Assembly (NCBI GenBank): GCA_023228325.1
Contig: JALOBK010000001.1
Coordinates: 124,001-188,000 of the forward strand
Reading direction: 5' to 3'
DNA length: 64,000 bases
Origin: a bacterium
GTDB taxonomy: Bacteria > Auribacterota > UBA6266
Made by a program: the position numbers and the translations under genes. This document shows positions 34,102 to 42,490 of this stretch, in pieces (positions within the stretch are counted from its first letter, which is position 1; each line of letters starts with the position of its first letter). The notes below the pieces were generated by a model. It saw only the letters and a list, made by a program, of their open reading frames with translations, had not been told where the DNA came from and did no database searches.

Positions 34102-35354
34102 TTTATAACCCTCCTAAATGCCGCATCGGCGGCCCTTACGGTGTCTTCGATATCCTTTTTAGTATGCGCGAACGAAAGAAAGTTTGCCTCAAACTCGGAA
34201 GGCGCCAGATACACGCCTCTTTCCAGCATTGTCTTATAGAAGAGCTTGAATTTGTTCTTTTTTGCAAACTTCAGGCTGAACATGCTACCATACGAATCTA
34301 TTATTAAAGCTATTTTATATTTTACCGACATCCTCCAAATATCAAAAACAAGCTGTTTCGTAATATTCTCCAGCGTTGTGTAATCATCCTTTTGTTCTTT
34401 CAGCGCCGTTAGGGTGGCAAACCCTGACGCCGCTACGATGGGGTTGCCTGCAAACGTCGACGCCTGATATACGTTACCGGACGGCGCAAGATGTTTCATG
34501 ATAGCTGCGTTGCCCCCATACGCGCCTATCGGAAGGCCGCCGCCTATAATCTTGCCCAGCACGATGAGATCCGGGATAATACAGAAACGCTGAGCAACTG
34601 AACCGAATCCGAAACGAAAACCGGTAATGACTTCATCGAATATTAATAAAGCCTTGTATTTCACAGTCAGCTGTCTTAATCTTTTTAAGAAATCTATATC
34701 AGGCGGTAAAACACCGTAATTGCCACCGACCGGCTCGGCCAATATAGCAGCGATCTCGCGGCCGTGCTTTTTAAATACATGCTCAACGGCTTCGGTATCA
34801 TTTAATGAAACTATTATCGTATGTTTTATAAAATCTTTTGGGATGCCGGCACTCGATGAAATCCCGAGGGTCGCGAGCCCTGAACCGCTTTTTGTAAGCA
34901 GGTAATCTGCGTGGCCATGATATGCGCCCTCAAATTTTATTATCTTATCTCTTCTTGTATAGCCTCGGGCCAGCCTTACCGCGCCCATCACGGCTTCAGT
35001 GCCGGAATTGACAAATCTTAACCTTTCGGCAAACGGTATCGCCTTTCGGATCAATTTCGCTAATTCTACTTCTTTTATATTAGTCGCGCCAAAGCTCAAA
35101 CCGTTATGGGCAGCATCCTTGACCGCATTCACAACGCCAGGAAATGCATGGCCCAGGATAAGGCTTCCCCACGACAGCACATAATCGATATACGCATTGC
35201 CGTCATGATCGTAAACTTTTGAACCATGGCCCTTTTTTATTATAAGCGGATCACAACCTACATAATGAAAAGCGCGCACGGGACTATCGACGCCGTTCAC
35301 TAGATATTTTTGAGCCTCATCAAATAATTTAGAATTTATCGTTCTTTTAGCCAT
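34098..35354 (-). CDS. hemL: Glutamate-1-semialdehyde 2,1-aminomutase
   Basis: 418 residues, class III aminotransferase fold: PVRAFHYVGCDPLIIKKGHG, GTEAVMGAVRLARGYT, GAYHGHADYLL, LIFDEVITGFRFG and the PLP-binding Lys in VLGKIIGGGLPIGAYGG, all in the HemL order. It makes 5-aminolevulinate from glutamate semialdehyde produced by HemA. It overlaps hemB by 19 bases and the sulfite reductase gene by 4. Confidence 0.95.
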   Translation of the reverse strand: MAKRTINSKLFDEAQKYLVNGVDSPVRAFHYVGCDPLIIKKGHGSKVYDHDGNAYIDYVLSWGSLILGHAFPGVVNAVKDAAHNGLSFGATNIKEVELAKLIRKAIPFAERLRFVNSGTEAVMGAVRLARGYTRRDKIIKFEGAYHGHADYLLTKSGSGLATLGISSSAGIPKDFIKHTIIVSLNDTEAVEHVFKKHGREIAAILAEPVGGNYGVLPPDIDFLKRLRQLTVKYKALLIFDEVITGFRFGFGSVAQRFCIIPDLIVLGKIIGGGLPIGAYGGNAAIMKHLAPSGNVYQASTFAGNPIVAASGFATLTALKEQKDDYTTLENITKQLVFDIWRMSVKYKIALIIDSYGSMFSLKFAKKNKFKLFYKTMLERGVYLAPSEFEANFLSFAHTKKDIEDTVRAADAAFRRVIK

Positions 35355-36268
35355 CGCGCAATGTCCTTCGCATGATAGGTAATAATTAGATCCGCACCGG
35401 CACGTCTGATTGAAGTTATTATCTCAAATACTATTTTCTTCTCATTCCACAATCCAAACTTTGCCCCGTTTTTAACAAAAGCATATTCACCGCTTACGTT
35501 ATAGGCAGCGAGCTTTGTTCTAAATCTCTCCCTTGCTCTATAGATTATGTCAAGATACGCCAAAGCAGGTTTAACCATAACGATGTCGGCGCCCTCTTTT
35601 ATATCATCCGCTATTTCAGTGAGAGCTTTTTCGGCATCCTTATAATCGAGCTGATAACCACTCCTGTCGCCGAATTTAGGGAACGAGCCTGCCGCGTTCC
35701 TGAAAGGGCCGTAAAAGGATGATGCGAACTTCGCTGAATACCCCATTATCTTAGTATTCTTAAAACCGTGGGCATCCAATGCTTTTCTTATAACGGATAC
35801 CTGAGCCTTTGCCATGGCCGAAGGCGCAACATAATCCGCACCGGCTTCAGCGTGCGACAGTGCCATCCTGGAAAGCACATCAAGAGTAGCTTTGTGAGCG
35901 ATTGACTTTTGTCCCGGCCTGACGATACCGCAATGTCCATGGGACGTATATGCGCAAAGACATACATCCGTCATTGCAATGAGGCCGGGGACTTCGCGCT
36001 TTAAATTTCTTACAGTACTGACAACCGCGCTGTCCTTTTTATAAGCACCAGTTCCATCACTGTCTTTTTTATCCGGCACACCGAATAAAAGAACAGCTCT
36101 TATACCTTGTTTCTTTATCTCTCTGGCCTCCCGAACAACGGTATCAGGAGAGAACCTGTAAATACCAGGCATGGAAGATATCTCCTCCCTTATATCTTTG
36201 CCATTCTTTATAAATAAAGGATATACGAGATCTTTCGCATTTATGGCAACACTGTTATATTTTCGCAT
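35336..36268 (-). CDS. hemB: Delta-aminolevulinic acid dehydratase (porphobilinogen synthase)
   Basis: 310 residues. Zinc-site cysteines in DVCLCAYTSHGHCGI, active-site Lys in GYSAKFASSFYGPFR and in DIVMVKPALAYLDI. It joins two 5-aminolevulinates into porphobilinogen. It lies between hemL and cobA, overlapping both, so the pathway is translated as one unit. Confidence 0.95.
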   Translation of the reverse strand: MRKYNSVAINAKDLVYPLFIKNGKDIREEISSMPGIYRFSPDTVVREAREIKKQGIRAVLLFGVPDKKDSDGTGAYKKDSAVVSTVRNLKREVPGLIAMTDVCLCAYTSHGHCGIVRPGQKSIAHKATLDVLSRMALSHAEAGADYVAPSAMAKAQVSVIRKALDAHGFKNTKIMGYSAKFASSFYGPFRNAAGSFPKFGDRSGYQLDYKDAEKALTEIADDIKEGADIVMVKPALAYLDIIYRARERFRTKLAAYNVSGEYAFVKNGAKFGLWNEKKIVFEIITSIRRAGADLIITYHAKDIARWLKER

Positions 36269-36974
36269 AATTTATTACCTCACCTACGATCAGAACGGCC
36301 GGTGGTTTCACTTTTTGCCTTGCTGTCTCTTTTACAATGGTCCCTATCGTCGCTTTAACGATCCTTGCCGACTTCATGGTTGCCCGTTCAATGAACGCAC
36401 ATGGAGTTACGTCAGGAAGTCTGCTTTTCCTTAGCGCCTTTACTATATTTCTGATATTGGCTACACCCATTAGATATATAAGCGTAGGGCAATCCGGCGC
36501 GTCGATCTCGGCGTCCGGGTCCTCTTTGCGTCCTGTCAATACGGCAAATGATTGTATTTTGTTCTTTACGGTAAGCGGTATGCCAAATGATTCAGGGCCC
36601 GCTATGGCTGACGTTATCCCCGGAATCACTTCTGTCGGAACACCGCGCGCCGATAAATATCTCTCTTCTTCAAAACCGCGGCTGAAGACAGCCGGATCGC
36701 CTCCTTTAAGGCGTACAACATATCTGTATCTGCCAAAATTATCATAAAGCAGTTTGTTTATTTCGTCCTGTTCCTTAAGATGTAGGCCATCCGTTTTCCC
36801 GACGCATATTTTTTTAGCTCCCTTTTTAACATGTTTCAAAAGCGCAGGACTCGACAAAAAGTCATAGAGTACGCAGTCAGCCTTTTTAAGCGTCTTGAAC
36901 GCTTTTACGCTGATAAGTTCCGGATCACCTGGTCCGGCACCGACAATATATACTTTTCCCATTTTAATTTTCAT
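36255..36974 (-). CDS. cobA: Uroporphyrinogen-III C-methyltransferase (SUMT)
   Basis: 239 residues, one methyltransferase domain: VYIVGAGPGDPELISVKA, RLKGGDPAVFSRGFEE, PGITSAIAGPESFGIPLT, ending IVGEV. It adds two methyl groups to uroporphyrinogen III to give precorrin-2. It is a stand-alone domain, with no fused HemD uroporphyrinogen-III synthase as in many Firmicutes, and no hemD occurs in the cluster. Confidence 0.93.
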   Translation of the reverse strand: MKIKMGKVYIVGAGPGDPELISVKAFKTLKKADCVLYDFLSSPALLKHVKKGAKKICVGKTDGLHLKEQDEINKLLYDNFGRYRYVVRLKGGDPAVFSRGFEEERYLSARGVPTEVIPGITSAIAGPESFGIPLTVKNKIQSFAVLTGRKEDPDAEIDAPDCPTLIYLMGVANIRNIVKALRKSRLPDVTPCAFIERATMKSARIVKATIGTIVKETARQKVKPPAVLIVGEVINYAKI

Positions 36975-37626
36975 TTATACTCCTGAAAATACTTAACAAA
37001 TCCTGCCTATCACTCCTGATTTGAACGGCGAGACATCCCTGTAAAGGGTGTGGTTCCATAATCTCCTTCGGTATGATCTTGGTTATTCTGTGCTCAAGAT
37101 TAAGCCTAATCAGGGCAGCGTGCGCTACTATAATGGCATCGAATCTCCCATCATCTAACTGCTTCAGTCTTTCATCGATGTTGCCGCGTATATCTTTCAC
37201 AACAAGGTCGGGCCTGAAACCGGTCAAAGCAACTTTGCGCTTGCGGCTGCTGGTGCCCACAATTGCGCCGCTCTTTAAATTTCTTAGAGAAAAGTTATCT
37301 CTGGACACCAGGCATTCGAAAGGACTTATCGATGATGTTATGGCCGCTATGACAAGCCCCGCGGGCATGTCAATCTCGATGTCCTTGGCGCTGTGTATTG
37401 CTATGTCTATAGATTTACCCAACAGGGCCGACTCTATTTCACGGGTAAAGAAATCGGTCTCTTGCTCGTTCCATAGAGAAGAAACTTTATCCTTATCCCC
37501 CCGCGTACGGATAACAGCCGTCTCAAGACTGATACTCGGCAGGCGCTTCTGTATCTCTTCAACCTGCTTCAAAGCTAACGGACTCGGCCGCGTTCCAGCT
37601 TTATAGGTATGCATTATGAACGACAT
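36964..37626 (-). CDS. hemC: Hydroxymethylbilane synthase, short form lacking domain 3
   Basis: 220 residues against about 310 in the family. Domains 1 and 2 are present: KAGTRPSPLALKQVEEI, IDIAIHSAKDIEIDMP (with the catalytic Asp area), VGTSSRKRKVAL and DIRGNIDERLKQLDDGRFDAIIVAHAALIRL. The protein ends soon after PLQGCLAVQIRSD, where the family normally has GQGALxxE. The third domain with the Cys that binds the dipyrromethane cofactor is missing. The gene end overlaps cobA, so there is no room for a continued or frameshifted domain. Cys near residue 198 is the only Cys in the tail. Confidence 0.85.
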   Translation of the reverse strand: MSFIMHTYKAGTRPSPLALKQVEEIQKRLPSISLETAVIRTRGDKDKVSSLWNEQETDFFTREIESALLGKSIDIAIHSAKDIEIDMPAGLVIAAITSSISPFECLVSRDNFSLRNLKSGAIVGTSSRKRKVALTGFRPDLVVKDIRGNIDERLKQLDDGRFDAIIVAHAALIRLNLEHRITKIIPKEIMEPHPLQGCLAVQIRSDRQDLLSIFRSINEN

Positions 37627-38584
37627 CCTCTCCCATTTTTAAAACGTTTTCTATAAACTCGGCCGCCAATCTTACGCGCTCCCGCTTGGATTCATTATGC
37701 CGGCTAAAGATACTGCGCAGATCATCCAGATTCTGTAAAAATATGCCATCAAGAACCGCTATCTCCGACTCTACGTCTCTTGGAACCGCAAGGTCATAAA
37801 TATAGAGCGGGTGGCTACGTCGTCCTGCCGTCAATGCCTTAAGGTGGCTTCTGGTTATGACATAATGCGGGCTCGATGTTGCGCATATCAAAACGTCCGC
37901 TCCGGTTACAGTATCCGGTATATCTTCTAAATGAATTGCAGTGCCGCCTGTGCGAGAGGCTAATTTCTCTGCCTTTTTATAATGCTTATGCGCCGCAAAC
38001 CTTATATGCGCTTCAGGCGGGCGATTCTTTGCGATTATCTCCGCGACTTTGCCGGTGCCGACTACGATGATATTATACGTTTTACTCTCTCTCAACCTGT
38101 TGCGTATATCGTTGAAAATCAGTACAGCAAGATTGTCATTGTCCTCTTCAAGCCTCGAAGCGGAGCGTATTTTCTTCGATATCGATATGGCGCTGGACCA
38201 CATGTTCTTAATAGAGTGCGACAAAATAGCATGTCTCCAAATGTCGAGTTGCTTCAGAATCTCTTTTTCCCCCCGAAGCTGCGACTCCAGTCCGGAAGCT
38301 AATCGTAGCGAATGGCGGAATACTTGAGCCTGACCGTATTTTATATATGCATATTTGGCGAAATCAGGAAAACGCTCGGAAAACCGGCGGATATTGCTAA
38401 AGGCATCGTCTGGATCCAAGGCCACGCCATATACTTCCAGCCGGTTGCAAGTAATGAGTATGGCATGCCCTTGCGAATCTATGTCTCTCCAGAAATCGGC
38501 AATGGCCTTCCGCTCGCGATAGATCCCTTCCCGGACATCTATCGGCGCTCTTTTATAATCTATCCCTATAAGATAAAAATACAT
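37601..38584 (-). CDS. hemA: Glutamyl-tRNA reductase, short form
   Basis: 327 residues compared with about 420 normally. The catalytic domain has TCNRLEVYG (nucleophilic Cys) and GLESQLRGEKEILKQ; the NADPH domain has IIVVGTGKVAEIIAKN and YIYDLAVPRDVES. The C-terminal spindle/dimerisation domain is reduced to a short helix. It reduces Glu-tRNA to glutamate semialdehyde, the first step toward siroheme. It overlaps sirC by 32 bases and hemC by 26. Confidence 0.9.
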   Translation of the reverse strand: MYFYLIGIDYKRAPIDVREGIYRERKAIADFWRDIDSQGHAILITCNRLEVYGVALDPDDAFSNIRRFSERFPDFAKYAYIKYGQAQVFRHSLRLASGLESQLRGEKEILKQLDIWRHAILSHSIKNMWSSAISISKKIRSASRLEEDNDNLAVLIFNDIRNRLRESKTYNIIVVGTGKVAEIIAKNRPPEAHIRFAAHKHYKKAEKLASRTGGTAIHLEDIPDTVTGADVLICATSSPHYVITRSHLKALTAGRRSHPLYIYDLAVPRDVESEIAVLDGIFLQNLDDLRSIFSRHNESKRERVRLAAEFIENVLKMGEDVVHNAYL

Positions 38585-39032
38585 CCCATTGCTCCTTAAG
38601 GAAATTTTTAATGTCCCTGCTCAAAACAGGATCCCGGCCGTGCGTGTACACGGCCACAACAGCGTCACTCGCATGAAAAACTGCCGGCGAAATAAAGCTG
38701 CACAGAGCAGGATTATCCACGACATTTACCTGTATGCCCGCCCTTTTGGCCAGCCTGCTTACATTTTTGTTCACGGTTACATCGGAAGTGGCAGCTATGA
38801 CTATATCCGCACCCTTTATATCCGAAGACCGCACAACCCTCCTTGTCCATGTGATGCGGCGAAATCGGGACAACTTCTGCAGCCGTGCTGTTAATTCAGG
38901 CGAGATAACGCGAACACACGCTCCGAACTCAAGCAGCGTTTGTACCTTTCTCTCGGCAACCTTTCCACCGCCAACGACAATGGCGGTTCTGTCTTTCAAT
39001 TTAATGGCTATCGGATAATATGTCTCTTCCAT
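38553..39032 (-). CDS. Precorrin-2 dehydrogenase / sirohydrochlorin ferrochelatase-type protein
   Basis: 159 residues: YYPIAIKLKDRTAIVVGGGKVAERKVQTLL (NAD-binding GGGxxA), VIAATSDVTVNKNVS and NVVDNPALCSFISPAVF, the core of Met8/SirC/CysG-B proteins. It oxidises precorrin-2 to sirohydrochlorin and may also insert iron. The C-terminal helical domain seen in CysG-B is short here, so chelatase activity may be done elsewhere. Confidence 0.9.
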   Translation of the reverse strand: MEETYYPIAIKLKDRTAIVVGGGKVAERKVQTLLEFGACVRVISPELTARLQKLSRFRRITWTRRVVRSSDIKGADIVIAATSDVTVNKNVSRLAKRAGIQVNVVDNPALCSFISPAVFHASDAVVAVYTHGRDPVLSRDIKNFLKEQWDVFLSYRDRL

Positions 39033-39047
39033 TGAATACCACCCTGC

Positions 39048-39983
39048 TTAAAATTCAAAATATTGGGCCGTCGAAAAATATCTTTCTCCCGTATCGGAGA
39101 ATACCGTGACAACCCTCTTGCCGGGGCCTAATGCCTTTCCGACTTTTAATGCGGCCACAAGCGTCGCGCCTGAAGATAGGCCGCAAAATAGGCCCTCTTG
39201 TTTTGCCAATAGTTTAGCGGCTTCATACGCATCGCGGTCACTTACCGTTATAATCTCATCTATTACGCTTCTATTAAGAATATCCGGGACAAAGCCTGCG
39301 CCTATGCCCTGTATCTTATGCATCCCGTGCTCTTTACCTGACAGGACAGCGCTCGTTTCCGGCTCGACTGCTATCACTCTTATTCTATGATCATGCTTCT
39401 TAAGGATTTCACCAACACCCGTTATGGTCCCGCCGGTACCTACGCCTGCGACAAAAGCGTCGAGTGCGCCCTTGGTTTGCGCAAGAATTTCGCGCGCAGT
39501 CGTTTCTCTGTGTACTTGTGGATTTGCCAAATGCTTGAACTGCTGAGGCATAAAAGAGTGAGGCATTTTTCTGTGTATCTCTTCCGCCTTTTTTATGGCC
39601 CCTTTCATCCCTTGGCCGCCGGACGTTAAAACCACCTCCGCGCCATATGCTTTCAGTATATATATCCGTTCAAGGCTCATTGTCTTTGGCATAGTAAGTA
39701 TGCACCTGTAACCTTTGACCGCGCACACCATAGCCAAACCTATCCCCGTATTCCCGCTCGTAGGCTCTATAACTGTCCCATGCGGCTTAAGAATGCCATT
39801 CTTCTCCGCGTCGTTTATCATAGCAACGGCTATCCTGTCTTTCAAGCTACCTCCAGGATTCAACGATTCGACTTTAGCCAAAACTTCTGCCATGCCAATG
39901 CCAGGAATACGATTGAGCCTTATGAGCGGGGTCCTCCCTATGACTTCGAGAATATTCTTTGTTATTTCTATATCTTCGCGCAT
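39048..39983 (-). CDS. cysK: Cysteine synthase A (O-acetylserine sulfhydrylase)
   Basis: 311 residues with the PLP-lysine in NPGGSLKDRIAVAM, the PTSGNTGIGLA loop, GTGGTITGVG (phosphate loop) and GLSSGATLVAAL near the end. It joins sulfide from the sulfite reductase with O-acetylserine. It stands between the PiT permease and sirC, in the middle of the sulfur operon. Confidence 0.95.
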   Translation of the reverse strand: MREDIEITKNILEVIGRTPLIRLNRIPGIGMAEVLAKVESLNPGGSLKDRIAVAMINDAEKNGILKPHGTVIEPTSGNTGIGLAMVCAVKGYRCILTMPKTMSLERIYILKAYGAEVVLTSGGQGMKGAIKKAEEIHRKMPHSFMPQQFKHLANPQVHRETTAREILAQTKGALDAFVAGVGTGGTITGVGEILKKHDHRIRVIAVEPETSAVLSGKEHGMHKIQGIGAGFVPDILNRSVIDEIITVSDRDAYEAAKLLAKQEGLFCGLSSGATLVAALKVGKALGPGKRVVTVFSDTGERYFSTAQYFEF

Positions 39984-39998
39984 AGCAGTGTTCTCCTA

Positions 39999-40970
39999 TT
40001 ATAAATTCAGCCATTTGGAAAATAAAAAGTGCAGACTAAAGCTAAACAATACTGTGAAAATAGGCACCAGTATCCATACCCATAATATTTTTTTTACTAA
40101 CGTTTTTCTAAATGTGTTTTTGAGCCCGTCTTTCGAGCAGCTTATTCCCAATAACGAAAATGTCGCAAACTGAACGTAGGGCGCCGGCAGCCCCAATAAC
40201 GACGCGATAAGCACAAAAGTGGATGTGATGACAGATACTATACTGGCCGAAACCTCTCCTACCGGCACTATATCCTTCGACAATGAACGTATCACTCTTT
40301 CCCCCCAAAAATAAGCCCCCAAACCGAAAAGCGGACTAAGTGCTAACAACAAAAAAAGATTTCCTGTGCCTAACAAAACCACAAGCGGCGCTACGACATT
40401 GGCAACATTGTTTGTGCCAACTCCGAAAGCCGAATACATATCTGTGTAAATAATAAATTTTCTAAATTTTCCCCTGTTAACAAAGAACTTTTCATAAAAC
40501 CTAAGGTTGCCATGCCGCGGGGGATAAAGCCCGTGTTTAATCGTTATAGTGAGGACAAATGACACCGCAGAGAAAATGATGGCAAATGCCAAAATTTTTC
40601 CCACAGTATACCAATTGACCTTACCATAAAATAAACCTGATCCAACAAAGCTTGCGACGGTTATGAAGCTTGTCGATTGCGGTACTTTTAAAATATTACT
40701 CAAGAACATGGTTACAGCGCACGAGACGAGTATTATTACGCTTGAAACTACATTCAACTCCGCAGATGAAATCTTGCGCACCAGCGTCTCCACTACCCGC
40801 GGGCCAACCAAACAGGCCCCAGCTATTACGCAAAAGCCGTAGAGCAATGCCGCTCTATTCTTCTTAAGTATATCACTTCCGAAAGAAGGCGCGAATGACA
40901 CTGAAAAACCGCTAATACCCATGTTCATCGCAAGAAATACCGCAATTACTATCGTAACCGCTATTATCAT
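39999..40970 (-). CDS. PiT-family anion permease, probable sulfate transporter (CysP-like)
   Basis: 323 residues, about nine or ten membrane helices. PiT-family repeats are visible: FLAMNMGISGFSVSFAP near the N terminus and AFGVGTNNVANVVAPL after the middle loop. The first copy has lost the Asp of the classic GxNDxANxxGP motif and the second has Asn in its place, as expected when the ion is not phosphate. It lies between cysK and cysH and overlaps cysH by 4 bases, so I infer sulfate uptake, as with Bacillus CysP. Confidence 0.8.
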   Translation of the reverse strand: MIIAVTIVIAVFLAMNMGISGFSVSFAPSFGSDILKKNRAALLYGFCVIAGACLVGPRVVETLVRKISSAELNVVSSVIILVSCAVTMFLSNILKVPQSTSFITVASFVGSGLFYGKVNWYTVGKILAFAIIFSAVSFVLTITIKHGLYPPRHGNLRFYEKFFVNRGKFRKFIIYTDMYSAFGVGTNNVANVVAPLVVLLGTGNLFLLLALSPLFGLGAYFWGERVIRSLSKDIVPVGEVSASIVSVITSTFVLIASLLGLPAPYVQFATFSLLGISCSKDGLKNTFRKTLVKKILWVWILVPIFTVLFSFSLHFLFSKWLNL

Positions 40971-41677
40971 TTATTCTCCTTTAATGGCCGCGTGTGTATA
41001 CCGCATTCACCGCCGCACTTACTCGTTCCTATCCAGCGTCCGGCGCGCTCGTTATCGTCATTGGTAATCTTCGAGCATGGTGCGCAACCGAGAGACCGAT
41101 ATCCTTCCTTATATAGCGGGTTTACCGGAACTCCATAGAGCGCGAGATACTGCCACACTTCGCGTTCTTTCCAGATAAGGATAGGATTCAGTTTTATGAG
41201 CTCTTTGTCCCGCTCCTCGACTTCCAGGAAGTCGGTGCGTGTCCTGCCTTCCGTACAGCGAAGACCGGTCACCCAACATGTAACGTCGAGCTCTTCTATT
41301 GCGCGCCTCACCGGTTCAACCTTAAGGATATCGCAGCACAGATCCGGTTTCGTTTCATACAGTTTTTCCGGTATCTCAGAATCATTCTTATATACCTTTA
41401 GCTTCGGGTACCTTTGAACGGTTTCATTCATGAAACGTACCGTCTCAGTTGGTTTAAATCTAGTAGTTACTATAAACCCGCGTATTTTCGGATTCACCCT
41501 TTTCGCGAGATCCCATACCGCAACCGAATCCTTTCCCAAGCTATTAGCTACGACAAGGCTATCCCCGTATGCTTTATACGCTTCTCTTATAAGAGCCTTC
41601 GACCTCTCTACTTTCTCCTTAAAATTCAGCTTCTCCACCAACTCCTTAAGATCCTCTTTCGTGTTTAACAAAATCAT
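40967..41677 (-). CDS. cysH: Adenylylsulfate (APS) reductase, [4Fe-4S] CysH type
   Basis: 236 residues: PP-loop-like motif ANSLGKDSVAVWDL, paired cysteines DLCCDILK and GCAPC (the CC...CxxC set of cluster-carrying APS reductases), and the catalytic C-terminal SKCGGECGIHTR (ECGIH). Enzymes with all four cluster cysteines act on APS rather than PAPS. A Shine-Dalgarno AAGGAG lies seven bases before the ATG. ATP sulfurylase, which supplies APS, is not in the window. Confidence 0.93.
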   Translation of the reverse strand: MILLNTKEDLKELVEKLNFKEKVERSKALIREAYKAYGDSLVVANSLGKDSVAVWDLAKRVNPKIRGFIVTTRFKPTETVRFMNETVQRYPKLKVYKNDSEIPEKLYETKPDLCCDILKVEPVRRAIEELDVTCWVTGLRCTEGRTRTDFLEVEERDKELIKLNPILIWKEREVWQYLALYGVPVNPLYKEGYRSLGCAPCSKITNDDNERAGRWIGTSKCGGECGIHTRPLKENK

Positions 41678-41710
41678 CTTCTACTCCTTCTTTTTATTCT
41701 CTGTCGTAAT

Positions 41711-41747
41711 AAAAAAACCACTGCCCGCTCTAAACTTCCGGCAGTGG
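41711..41747 (-). terminator. Rho-independent terminator before cysH
   Basis: Minus strand CCACTGCC (41747-41740), 14-base loop, GGCAGTGG (41725-41718), then seven T. It stands after rrf2 and before cysH, so it can end the rrf2 transcript or be bypassed to express the operon. Confidence 0.8.
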
Positions 41748-41823
41748 CTTTATGGTCATGTAAACATTTTAGCGTTTTCTACAGAGACGACCACCTCCTG
41801 CCGGATAGGCTGCACATAGCCAT
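41711..41823 (-). promoter_or_regulatory. Structured leader RNA / candidate attenuator of the cys-siroheme operon
   Basis: On the minus strand TCCGGCAG (41805-41798) pairs with CTGCCGGA (41744-41737). Within lie TGGTC/GACCA (41793-41789 with 41757-41753) and a bulged helix TGTA/TACA. The 3' strand of the closing helix overlaps the 5' arm of the terminator at 41718-41747, so the two folds exclude each other. A 14-codon frame, MAMCSLSGRRWSSL then stop (41823-41779), covers the 5' strand, which could instead make this a translation-coupled attenuator. I do not recognise a known riboswitch class. Confidence 0.6.
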
Positions 41824-41877
41824 ACAACATATCATTTTCGTACAGTTGTTAATAAAATGGCTTCTCATTAGTATTCC

Positions 41878-42318
41878 TTAGATTGAATATGCTAAAACCT
41901 GATTGCTTGAATTGACTTCTGATGCCAATTCCTCGAACGTCACATTATCAACGATGTCGGCTGTTGCCTGATAGACCTTGTTCCAGAGTTTTTTAAATAC
42001 ACATCTATTAATATCTGCGCAGTTTGAATATTTATCTTTTAAACAAGCAATCGGTTCGATCGGGCCGTCAATATATCTGACTACTTCACCCACTGATATC
42101 TTTCCTGGCGGCCTGGAGAGCATATATCCGCCAATATTACCGCGCCTGCTTTCTATAAAACCGCCTTTTCTTAATTCCAGCAAAACCTGCCCCATGAATT
42201 TTATAGGCGCGTCAATACGCTGAGCCATATCATGACCAGTTACTAATTCAGCGTTATAGTGAAGCGCTAAATCTAACATTGCCTTCAATGCATAATCGCC
42301 CTTATATGAAATTCTCAT
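41878..42318 (-). CDS. Rrf2-family transcriptional regulator
   Basis: 146 residues. Winged helix with YALKAMLDLALHYN and RRGNIGGYMLSRPPGKISVGEVVRYIDG, the Rrf2 signature. Three cysteines follow: ACLKDKYSNCADINRCVF (C-X7-C-X5-C), similar in place to those holding an Fe-S cluster in IscR and NsrR. Upstream of the cysH operon it most likely senses Fe-S status or cysteine supply, like CymR or IscR. It has its own promoter at 42359-42386. Confidence 0.9.
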   Translation of the reverse strand: MRISYKGDYALKAMLDLALHYNAELVTGHDMAQRIDAPIKFMGQVLLELRKGGFIESRRGNIGGYMLSRPPGKISVGEVVRYIDGPIEPIACLKDKYSNCADINRCVFKKLWNKVYQATADIVDNVTFEELASEVNSSNQVLAYSI

Positions 42319-42358
42319 ATGCTCTCCTCTGTCTAGACTATTTCCATTGGATAAGTAG

Positions 42359-42386
42359 AGTATACCAAATAAATAAAATATGTCAA
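42359..42386 (-). promoter_or_regulatory. Sigma70 promoter of rrf2
   Basis: TTGACA (42386-42381), 16-bp spacer and TATACT (42364-42359) on the minus strand, a near-consensus promoter. The Rrf2 start is about 40 bp downstream of the -10, so autoregulation at ataagtagagtataccaaa is plausible. Confidence 0.75.
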
Positions 42387-42428
42387 ATGTTTTTTAAAGA
42401 TTTTCGATAAAACAGTGCAATAAAGAAT

Positions 42429-42460
42429 CGCCTCCGTCGATTTTATAACCTTCGAAGGCG
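42429..42460 (-). terminator. Probable terminator after thi4
   Basis: Minus strand CGCCTTC and GGAGGCG pair across an AT-rich loop, followed by the T-rich attctttattgcactgtttt. One G-T pair is needed, so this is a moderate call. Confidence 0.5.
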
Positions 42461-42490
42461 CTTCCTTATTATGTTAAGAGGCAGAAGAAG

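Noticed and set aside
38312..38599. Plus-strand frame opposite the hemA/sirC junction
   Set aside because: Antisense to conserved coding regions with no independent support.
41711..41823. Cobalamin or SAM riboswitch upstream of cysH
   Set aside because: GCCACTG resembles a cobalamin-box piece, but the leader is only about 110 bases and lacks the remaining conserved blocks; SAM-I core segments are also absent.
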